From NCBI GenBank assembly GCA_022616435.1, contig JAKEET010000096.1, forward strand, positions 18,514 to 82,513: a stretch of 64,000 nt of DNA, read 5' to 3'. Positions 57,524 through 64,000 of this stretch are shown here, piece by piece. Position 1 is the stretch's first letter, and each line of letters begins with the position of its first letter. Below the pieces are notes generated by a model. It had not been told where the DNA came from. It saw only the letters and a list, made by a program, of their open reading frames with translations, and made no database searches. Source of the stretch: Gemmataceae bacterium (GTDB taxonomy: Bacteria; Planctomycetota; Planctomycetia; Gemmatales; Gemmataceae). The position numbers and the translations under genes were made by a program.

Positions 57524-60500
57524 TCAGCCGCGCGTCGGCGCCTGGATCGACGGCACGAGGGTGACCGCCGCGCAGCGCGGGCACTTCACTTTCCTTCCGG
57601 CGAGGGAGTTCTTGGCCTTGAGGTTCTTGCGGCATTGGGGGCAGGGAAACGTCACGCTGTCCGCGCCGGGAGTCCGATCCGCTCGCACGGCCGTTTGCCG
57701 CACCAGCGCCACGAGCGAATGGCGTCCCCGCCACAGGACGAAGCCGGCGACGGCCGCCAGGGCGATCGCGGCGCCGACGAGTCCAACCGTGCGCCAGGGC
57801 GTGCCCGCGTCGGCCGAGGGCGCTTGAACGTCCATGATTCCAGAGACATCCAGGATGCGGATGTCGTGGTCCTCGCCGGCCAGGAAGTTGTCGCCCTGTT
57901 TGCGGCCGCCGCCGGCATGGGCGATGGTTCGGCCATCGGGCGAGAACATCACGGTGAAGACGAATTCATCCTGCGCGCTGACGTCGTGCAGGAGCGCGGC
58001 GGTTTCGTAGTCCCACAGCTTGACGGTCCCGTCGTAGCTGCAGGTCAACAGTTTCTTGGCGTCGGGCGAGAAGACCAGCCGCGGCACGTCGCCCTGGTGT
58101 CCGTCAAAGGTCCGCAGCTTCTTGCCGGTCGCCAGGTCCCAGCCGGCGACGTTCCAGCCGGCGAGCAGGATTTCCTTGCCGCCCGGCGCCAGGGCCGCCG
58201 CGCTCATCCAGCCGACGTTGCCGTTGATGCGCCGCGTTTCCTGCCCGGTGGTGAAGTTCCAGAACTGAATCATGCCGTGGCTGTCGACGGTCAGCACTTG
58301 ACCATCCGGCGCCTCCGCGACGAAGCGGGCCCACTTGCCGGCGACGCGAACCTGGCTGACTTCCTTGCCGTCCTCCAGGCTCCATTTCCGCGCGATGCCG
58401 TCCAGCGACGCGGTATACGCATGCTTGCCGTCGGCGGCCAACGAAACCCAGGCAACGGGGCTGCGCAGGGTCATCCGTTTCAGGATCTGCCCGGAGTCGG
58501 CGTCGATGTGGAACACGGCGCCGTGGGAACCGACGAGCAGGAACCGGCCGTCGGCGGTGAGCTCGATCGCGCCGATCTGCCCCGGCGCGGGAATGCGCAT
58601 CAATTCCTGATCGGTGGCCAGGTCCCAGATGCGAATCGTGTAGTCCTGCGCCGGGCCGCCCGGCCAGCCGCTCACGGAGATCAGCTTCTTGCCGTCGGGC
58701 GTGAAGCGCAGGTCGTGCACGGGGCCTTGGTGACCTTTGAGGAGCCGCACCTTGGCGTCGGTCTGCGGCGCCGGCGGCGCCGCGGTCAGCGCCAGCACGA
58801 CCCGGTAGCCGATGACCGCGGTGGCGGCCAGCGACACGCAGAGGAGCGCCGGCGTCAACAGGCTCTTGCGCTTGACGAACAGCAACGCGAACAGCGAACC
58901 GGCCAGCAGCACGCCCAGGGCGCCCAGCAGCCACCAGAAGGCCCGGCCGCTCGGCTGCGGGGTGGACGCGCCGGCCGCTTTCGTATTGATCGTGACGTTG
59001 TTGAGCTTGGCTTGCAGCTGGGCGACGCCGGCATCCGTGACGGCCGTCTTCTGCAGCTCGACGTTCCGCAGTTGCTTGAGAGCGGCCAGCTCTTGCAGAC
59101 CGGCGTCGCTGACCTGCGTGCCGTCCAGGCGCAGCTCCTCGAGACGCGTCAGGGGGGCGAGATGCTTCAAGCCGGCGTCGGTCACCTTGGTCCAATCCAG
59201 CCACAGCGCTCGGAGGTTCGTCATCGTGGCGAGGTCCTTGACACCCTCATCGGTGACCGGGACGCCCCCCAGCCGCAACGTGTGCAGGTTCTGCAGCCTG
59301 GCGATGTCTTTCAGGCCGGCTTCGGTCGTGTTCGTCCAGCTCAGCCACAGCGTGTTGAGGTTGGGCAAGGCGGCGAGATGCTTCACGCCGGCATCGGTGA
59401 CCGGCGTATCGTGCAGTCCCAGCCAGCGGAGCGCCGGAAAGCCGGGGCGCACGGGGCCGGGGGGTTCCACGATGCCGCCGCGAGGACCGAGCTTGAAGAT
59501 CTTGCCCTTCAGCTTGATTGCGGGGTCGGCGCCCCCGGCCGGCTCGACCAGCCGCCCTTCCAATCGCCGCGTTCGGTCCGTCACCCGAGCCAACTCCGCG
59601 AGTTCCTTGAGTCCTGCGTCGCCTACCTTGGTGCCGCTCAGGTTCAAGAGCCACAGCCGCTGGAACCCGGCGAGTTCGCGAACGCTGGCATCGGTCACCT
59701 TGGTGTTGTCCAGCGACAGACTCGCGAGCTGCCGTAAGGGGGCGAGTTCCTTGACGCCTGCATCCGTGACTTCGGTCTTTTGGATGCGCAGCTCGGCGAT
59801 CGAGCTGAGTGCCGCGACGTGCTTCACGTTCTCGTCGGTCAGCTGCGTGCCGCTCAACCAGAGCACGCCCAATTGCTTGAAGCCGGTGGACTTCTCGAAG
59901 CCGGCGCCGGTCAGAGCCGTTTGGTCGAGGACCAGCCAGCCGAGTCGCTTGAGCTGGGCCAGATCGGCCAAACAATCGTCCGAGATTTTGGTGGCGGCTA
60001 GGTTGAGCGCCGTCAGCTGCGTGAGCCGGACCAGGTCCTTGATGCCCGCATCGGTCACGGGATTGTTTTCGAGGGAAACCGATTCCAGTGTGGAAATGAG
60101 CGCGAGGTTCTTGATGGCCGCATCGCCTAGCCGGTTGTGCTGGACGTTCAGCACGCGCAGCTTGTCGAACCCGTGCAGTTCCTTGAGGCCGGCGTCGGTG
60201 ATCTTGGTGAGAGCGATTTGCAGCGTTTCCAGCTTGCGGAAGGGGCGCAGGCTCTTGAGGCCTTCGTCCGTCAGGGCGGTTTGTCGCAGGTCGAGTTCCC
60301 TCAGCTCCGTCAGTTGGCTCAGGTCCTTCAAGCCGGCGTCGGTGATCTTCGTCCAGCCGATCGCCAGGTCCTTCAATTGCCGCAGGTTTGTTAGATGCTT
60401 CAGCCCGGCATCGGACACGGAGGTCGCGCCGAGGCGCAGGGTCTGCAGATTCTGCAACGGCGCGAGATCGGCGCAACCGGCATCGGTGAGCCGTGTCTCG

Positions 60501-61636
60501 CTGAGCCAGAGTTCGCGCAGCTCCTTGAAGAAGCGCAGCAGCTTGATATGCTCGTCAGCCGCTCTGGTCCCCTTGAGACCCACGTAAACGACTTGCTTGC
60601 CCGCCGGGGTCGCTTCCCAGCGAATCTTGGCGCCGAGCTTCTTGAGCTTGGCGATCGCGCTGGCCTCGTCGTCCGGCGCCGCCTCCTGGGCCACGAAGCC
60701 GAGCAAGGCGCCGCCGACCAAAAGCGGCGTCATCACGACCAGCAGCAGTAGCTGCAGCTTGGCCAGGAGCATCGACTGGATCACGCCTTGGGACAGGGTC
60801 ATCGCCTTGGCGGACACCAGGCCCGCCACGGTCTGGCCCGCGGCGGTCGGCAGCGCCGCCTGGACGGTGACCGCCACCAGCGGCGCGGGTACCGCGGCCG
60901 AGGCTGCATTCTGCGCCAATATCGCGCCGAGGGCCACGGCCGACACGGTCACGCCGCGACGCCGCAGCCGGTCGGCCAGCTTCTTGCGTCCGGTCGCCAG
61001 GCGGCTCGAAATGGTGCCTTCGGGAACCTGGAGCATCTCGGCCGCGGCCCTGCGGCTCTGGCCTTGCAGGTCGCACAAGACCAGCGGCGTCTGGTACTTG
61101 GCGGGCAGGGCACGCAACTCTTCGTCGAGCAGCTCCAGCACGTCGTCCACAGGCTCGCATTCCACCGCGGGTTCCGGCATGACACTGACCGTCCCTTCAC
61201 GCGTCTTTCGTTTTTGGCCGGCGGCCCGCGCCTTGATGCTGGTGCGATAGGCCACGTTGTAGAGCCACGCGCCCAGCACGTCGGGGGAACGGATGGCAGC
61301 CGCCTTGCGCGCGAGTACGAGGAAAACTGCTTGAAAGACATCGGCCGCATCGTGTTCGTTGCCAAGCAGCCGCCGGGCCACGCCGAAGACCATCGGACCG
61401 TGGCGGTGCACGATTGTTTCGAAGGCGGCTTGGTCCTTGGCCTCGACAAAGGCGCTGAGGAGCTGACCGTCGGACGGCACGGCGAGTGCGGGCGATTCCT
61501 TATCGGCCGGAGTCGGTGGGAGAACGGAATTCATCGTGTCGTCCGGGTCGGGCTCCAGACCGTTCCAGCCGGGCAGAGTGCGGACAGCGAACCCGGCAGG
61601 ACGGCTTCCCAGCAGCAACCGCAGCGCTCTTTTCAT
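57524..61636 (-). CDS. ECF-like sigma factor fused to leucine-rich repeats, WD40 propeller and C-terminal zinc ribbon
   Basis: From the ATG at 61636, residues 57-140 form the sigma region 2 (AFETIVHRHGPMVFGVARRL, DAADVFQAVFLVLARKA) and 165-225 region 4 (QGQSRRAAAEMLQVPEGTIS). A membrane helix follows at about 285-310. Nineteen LRR units with TKVTDAGLKxL are at about 370-880, then two membrane helices, a WD40 region at about 964-1270 (SPDAKKLLTCSYDGTVKLWD), another helix, and a zinc ribbon CPQCRKNLK...KCPRC at the C-terminus. The sigma part should direct RNA polymerase in the cytoplasm; LRR and WD40 parts probably sense or scaffold. ATGs at 61537 and 61699 are alternatives. Length about 1370. 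Confidence 0.85.
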   Translation of the reverse strand: MKRALRLLLGSRPAGFAVRTLPGWNGLEPDPDDTMNSVLPPTPADKESPALAVPSDGQLLSAFVEAKDQAAFETIVHRHGPMVFGVARRLLGNEHDAADVFQAVFLVLARKAAAIRSPDVLGAWLYNVAYRTSIKARAAGQKRKTREGTVSVMPEPAVECEPVDDVLELLDEELRALPAKYQTPLVLCDLQGQSRRAAAEMLQVPEGTISSRLATGRKKLADRLRRRGVTVSAVALGAILAQNAASAAVPAPLVAVTVQAALPTAAGQTVAGLVSAKAMTLSQGVIQSMLLAKLQLLLLVVMTPLLVGGALLGFVAQEAAPDDEASAIAKLKKLGAKIRWEATPAGKQVVYVGLKGTRAADEHIKLLRFFKELRELWLSETRLTDAGCADLAPLQNLQTLRLGATSVSDAGLKHLTNLRQLKDLAIGWTKITDAGLKDLSQLTELRELDLRQTALTDEGLKSLRPFRKLETLQIALTKITDAGLKELHGFDKLRVLNVQHNRLGDAAIKNLALISTLESVSLENNPVTDAGIKDLVRLTQLTALNLAATKISDDCLADLAQLKRLGWLVLDQTALTGAGFEKSTGFKQLGVLWLSGTQLTDENVKHVAALSSIAELRIQKTEVTDAGVKELAPLRQLASLSLDNTKVTDASVRELAGFQRLWLLNLSGTKVGDAGLKELAELARVTDRTRRLEGRLVEPAGGADPAIKLKGKIFKLGPRGGIVEPPGPVRPGFPALRWLGLHDTPVTDAGVKHLAALPNLNTLWLSWTNTTEAGLKDIARLQNLHTLRLGGVPVTDEGVKDLATMTNLRALWLDWTKVTDAGLKHLAPLTRLEELRLDGTQVSDAGLQELAALKQLRNVELQKTAVTDAGVAQLQAKLNNVTINTKAAGASTPQPSGRAFWWLLGALGVLLAGSLFALLFVKRKSLLTPALLCVSLAATAVIGYRVVLALTAAPPAPQTDAKVRLLKGHQGPVHDLRFTPDGKKLISVSGWPGGPAQDYTIRIWDLATDQELMRIPAPGQIGAIELTADGRFLLVGSHGAVFHIDADSGQILKRMTLRSPVAWVSLAADGKHAYTASLDGIARKWSLEDGKEVSQVRVAGKWARFVAEAPDGQVLTVDSHGMIQFWNFTTGQETRRINGNVGWMSAAALAPGGKEILLAGWNVAGWDLATGKKLRTFDGHQGDVPRLVFSPDAKKLLTCSYDGTVKLWDYETAALLHDVSAQDEFVFTVMFSPDGRTIAHAGGGRKQGDNFLAGEDHDIRILDVSGIMDVQAPSADAGTPWRTVGLVGAAIALAAVAGFVLWRGRHSLVALVRQTAVRADRTPGADSVTFPCPQCRKNLKAKNSLAGRKVKCPRCAAVTLVPSIQAPTRG

Positions 61637-61712
61637 GATAGTGTCGCGCCTGGCAGCCGCGCGTCGCTCCGGGGCCGACTTTTTTGTGAGGTTTCCCATG
61701 CGCGGCCGATGC

Positions 61713-61898
61713 TCACTCGGCGAGGGCGCTGCGAATCTGCTTCGTGCTTTTCGGTGCGAGGTGGATCAAGCTGCTTGGGCTGCGGTTGGCGAGGGCTGAC
61801 CAGTGAAGTTGTTGAGCGCCGGGAAGGACGATGCCGGTGTTCACGTTGCCCACGGCAGCCGTGCCGGCGGTGTCGATCCCTAGGTGGTTGCCTGCCAC
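61713..61898 (-). pseudogene. Fragment of a beta-helix-repeat secreted protein
   Basis: The frame reads VAGNHLGIDTAGTAAVGNVN, TGIVLPGAQQL. The GNxIGxDxxGTAAxGNxxxGI pattern is a repeat unit of the parallel beta-helix proteins common in planctomycetes, here found as one unit only. An in-frame TAG is directly upstream, so the remaining repeats are missing and the piece is probably a relic. It is on the minus strand upstream of the sigma fusion. Confidence 0.5.
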
Positions 61899-61918
61899 CC
61901 ACTAGCGCTAGCGCTAGC

Positions 61919-62086
61919 TTACCGATTCCCCAGCCAGAAGCCTATTACAAGCCCCAACACACCGCAGGTGATGGGGCCGGCGGGCTGCCCGAGGAGGTGT
62001 AACGGGGGAATTTTCCCATCGACGGCCAAATATCCCACCAGCGCAAAGCAGGCCGCGAAGATCAGTCCCCAGAAAAGCTGCTTCAT
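61919..62086 (-). CDS. 55-residue two-helix membrane protein
   Basis: The small frame reads MKQLFWGLIFAACFALVGYL, AVDGKIPPLHLLGQPAGPIT and CGVLGLVIGFWLGNR before a TAA at 61919. It has two hydrophobic helices with a short hydrophilic turn and a basic final residue. Amino-acid usage is very consistent with a genuine membrane protein. No Shine-Dalgarno sequence is clear. It is in the same orientation as the beta-helix fragment and the sigma fusion, but the connection is unknown. Confidence 0.6.
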   Translation of the reverse strand: MKQLFWGLIFAACFALVGYLAVDGKIPPLHLLGQPAGPITCGVLGLVIGFWLGNR

Positions 62087-62333
62087 GATTTGACGTCGCC
62101 GCTGCGACTCCTCCCCAAGTCTTTCTCTATGGACTTTAGGTCACGGCATCGCGGCGAGCAAAGAAATCACCTCGCCCAGACAGGCATCGGCCGGGCAATA
62201 GGTTAAACAAGCGGGAGTACATTCAAGAGGTTCTGAACCGGCCCTGTCTGCCAAAACGCAAAGCCGATGAGTGAGCTGGGAGTGCATCCCGCACAGCGCC
62301 CGACCAAGCCGTCGGGACGACAGCAAGGTAACC

Positions 62334-63770
62334 ATGGACTTGACCAGCGGCACCACCTGGGGCATCGTCTATGTGGTCAGCGAGTGGGTGATCCGCTTTG
62401 GAATGCTCATCGTCGTGCCCTTCCGTCGCTCGCCCGAGGCCGCCAAGGGCTGGTTGTTGCTGGTGTTGTTTCTGCCCTGGCCCGGGCTGCTGCTGTACCT
62501 CGTCATCGGCCGGCCGACCTATCCACGCTGGCGGATCGAGCGCTTCCTCCAGCTACCGAACTTGTTCCGCCCGGTGCTCGACCGGCTGGAATCGACGTTG
62601 CAGAAGTTTCGGGTTGCGTCGCCAGACGAAATGTCGCCCGTGGCCGTCCTGGTCCAGAACCTCGGCAATCTCCGGCTTTTGAAAGAGAACACGGTCGAGT
62701 TGCTGACTGACTACAACGGCGCGACCGACCGTCTCGTCGCCGACATTGACCAGGCAAGCAACCATGTCCATCTGCTCTATTTCATCTTCGCCGACGACGC
62801 GACGGGGGCGAAGGTTATCTCGGCCTTGCAGAGGGCGGTGCAGCGCGGCGTGACTTGCCGCGTCCTGGTGGATTCCCTCGGCTCGCGGGCGTGGGCCCGG
62901 TCGCTGGATGAGAAGCTCACCGCCGCCGGGGTGCAGGTCTGCCGGATGCTGCGTGTCGGGCTGTTCCGACTGCTGTCCGCCCGTGCTGACCTGCGGAATC
63001 ACCGCAAGGTCGCCGTGATCGACGGCCGGATCGGCTACACCGGCTCGCAAAACCTGGTGGACGCCGACTTCAAGCCGGGCATCACGAATCAAGAACTGGT
63101 CATCCGCGTCACCGGCCCCGTGGTGTTGCAGTTACAGGCAGTCTTCGTTTCCGATTGGTTCGTCGAAACCGAGGAAATGCTGGAATCGGCGGAGGTGGCG
63201 CCCGAGCCGACCGGTGCCGGCGCGGTCGTGGCCCAGGTGCTGCCGAGCGGCCCCGACTATCCCGCCACGAACGTGCAACGACTGGTCGTTGCACTGGTAC
63301 ACGCGGCCCAGGAGCGTGTGGTCATCACGACCCCCTACTTCATCCCGGACGACCCGCTGCTCGTGGCGCTGGAGACGGCAGTGCAGCGCGGGGTCGAGGT
63401 CCACCTGGTGGTTTCCCGGATCGCCGACCAGGTTCTGGTAAGCCTGGCGCAGAAGTCGTACTATCAGCAGCTGCTGGACGCCGGGATCCACATCCACCTG
63501 TACCGGGAGCATTTCCTCCACGCCAAGCACCTGAGCATCGACGGCGCGATCGCGGTCATTGGCTCCAGCAACATGGACATCCGGTCGTTCGTGCTGAACG
63601 CCGAGGTCAGCCTGGTCGTTTACGACGCGGAGGTGACGGCCCGGCTGCGGGAGCAGGAAGAGAGGTACTTCGCCGCCAGCGACCGCTTGTCGCAAGCGGC
63701 ATGGATGAAGCGCTCGCTGGCGGAGAAGATATGCGAGAACCTGGCGCGATTGATGAGCCCGTTGTTGTAA
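62334..63770 (+). CDS. Cardiolipin synthase (phospholipase D family)
   Basis: The 478-residue protein has two N-terminal membrane helices (GIVYVVSEWVIRFGMLIVVP and GWLLLVLFLPWPGLLLYLVI). Two HKD motifs follow, NHRKVAVIDG (about residue 222) and HAKHLSIDGAIAVIGSSNMD (about residue 397). It should join phosphatidylglycerol molecules into cardiolipin in the cytoplasmic membrane. The ATG at 62334 directly precedes the first helix; a longer frame from 62271 adds unsupported sequence. The gap upstream, 62087-62333, shows nothing definite. Confidence 0.9.
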   Translation: MDLTSGTTWGIVYVVSEWVIRFGMLIVVPFRRSPEAAKGWLLLVLFLPWPGLLLYLVIGRPTYPRWRIERFLQLPNLFRPVLDRLESTLQKFRVASPDEMSPVAVLVQNLGNLRLLKENTVELLTDYNGATDRLVADIDQASNHVHLLYFIFADDATGAKVISALQRAVQRGVTCRVLVDSLGSRAWARSLDEKLTAAGVQVCRMLRVGLFRLLSARADLRNHRKVAVIDGRIGYTGSQNLVDADFKPGITNQELVIRVTGPVVLQLQAVFVSDWFVETEEMLESAEVAPEPTGAGAVVAQVLPSGPDYPATNVQRLVVALVHAAQERVVITTPYFIPDDPLLVALETAVQRGVEVHLVVSRIADQVLVSLAQKSYYQQLLDAGIHIHLYREHFLHAKHLSIDGAIAVIGSSNMDIRSFVLNAEVSLVVYDAEVTARLREQEERYFAASDRLSQAAWMKRSLAEKICENLARLMSPLL

Positions 63771-63784
63771 ACGCGGGAGGGCGG

Positions 63785-63805
63785 AAAAGGGTCCTGACAC
63801 CTTTC
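63785..63805. repeat. Short imperfect palindrome AAAGGGTCCTGACACCTTT
   Basis: The sequence AAAGGGTCCTGACACCTTT lies between the convergent ends of the cardiolipin synthase gene and the last gene. It resembles the AAAGGGGTCAGACCCCTTT part of the 111-bp element at 29453-29563, though it lacks the outer GAGGCTATCC ends. It may be a degenerate member of that repeat family or a weak terminator. Confidence 0.35.
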
Positions 63806-63809
63806 TTCG

Positions 63810-64000
63810 TCACGGCAACTGCGGCGGCGGGGGCGGCTCGGGCGGCGTCTGATTTGGATCGAAAATGCGCGTCGTCTCTTCCTCGAACAGCGGGCCGCGG
63901 GGCAGCACCGGGCTGCGGACTTCGAGGCGGCAGCGGGCGTCGTTGGTCGGCCGCACCGCTTCGACTTCGACGACATAGATCAACTGCTGCCCCGGCGCCA
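63810..64000 (-). CDS. 3' end of a gene with a proline-rich C-terminus (5' end beyond window)
   Basis: The minus strand encodes APGQQLIYVVEVEAVRPTND, ARCRLEVRSPVLPRGPLFEE, then ETTRIFDPNQTPPEPPPPPQ and LP before a TGA at 63810-63812. The part visible is a beta-rich segment and a proline-rich tail, as in exported planctomycete proteins. The family cannot be named because the N-terminal part is outside the window. Confidence 0.6.
   Translation of the reverse strand, partial: APGQQLIYVVEVEAVRPTNDARCRLEVRSPVLPRGPLFEEETTRIFDPNQTPPEPPPPPQLP

Noticed and set aside
53784..57734. 1316-codon minus-strand frame opposite the giant adhesin
   Set aside because: The plus strand has clear delta-60, cadherin-like and RTX repeats. 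The reverse frame only mirrors their periodicity as Val/Gly/Arg repeats.
62141..62365. 74-codon minus-strand frame upstream of the cardiolipin synthase
   Set aside because: It has no domain or ribosome-binding site, scattered cysteines and overlaps the start of the plus-strand synthase gene.

Overview
The window looks like chromosome of a planctomycete, most likely a Gemmataceae-type lineage. This rests on gene content rather than on any marker search. The DNA is GC-rich. It carries DUF1501 (Tat-exported) and DUF1080 proteins, a very large ECF-like sigma factor fused to leucine-rich and WD40 repeats, several giant secreted proteins that open with a 'LExLE(D/E)R..P' motif, and repeated small C-terminal zinc ribbons. 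No rRNA, tRNA, CRISPR array or phage module was seen.

Layout. 1-9,000: end of tsaE, an M48-type membrane metallopeptidase, two tandem membrane-anchored zinc-ribbon proteins with a frameshifted third relic, a ROK sugar kinase, a DUF1080 protein and a secreted helical-toroid-like protein. 9,200-14,000: small orphan toxin/immunity-like genes, a secreted terpene-cyclase-fold protein, an AlkA-type glycosylase, a TauE/SafE permease and a ParDE module. 14,000-20,340: an RlmI-like rRNA methyltransferase and then sdhC, sdhA and sdhB, with a separate small toxin/immunity-like pair between sdhC and sdhA and another between sdhA and sdhB. 20,600-27,100: a single-domain response regulator, csrA, a probable hydroxyproline-catabolic cluster (DapA-like lyase, 4-hydroxyproline epimerase, FAD oxidase) and an S9 peptidase. 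27,100-31,200: DUF1501, then a probable toxin/MqsA-like pair split by a 111-bp inverted-repeat element, and a nucleotidyltransferase-like gene. 31,300-36,800: a serpin, an MFS transporter, and a translationally coupled pair made of a DUF116-polyprenyl synthase fusion and a chorismate-lyase-like gene. 37,100-57,430: secreted proteins, namely a 2,182-residue LamG/Ig/GH30-like/metzincin protein, a PQQ propeller, a rhomboid, a matrixin-like protein with a damaged zinc site, a 2-hydroxyacid dehydrogenase, and a 2,319-residue delta-60/cadherin-like/PKD/RTX protein. 57,500-64,000: the sigma-LRR-WD40-zinc ribbon fusion, a 55-residue membrane protein, a cardiolipin synthase and the 3' end of another gene.

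How genes work together. The Sdh subunits form complex II. CsrA would act after transcription. The three hydroxyproline genes form one pathway. ParDE is a classical addiction module. The toxin/immunity-like pairs lack any visible secretion or trafficking domain and sit between housekeeping genes. Intergenic spaces contain several families of large inverted repeats, some occurring more than once in the window.

The most noteworthy signals are the toxin/immunity cassettes that split the succinate dehydrogenase operon, the sigma-LRR-WD40-zinc ribbon fusion, the combined glycosidase/metzincin giant protein, and the shared N-terminal motif of the giant secreted proteins. Family assignments come from reading motifs; no homology search was run.
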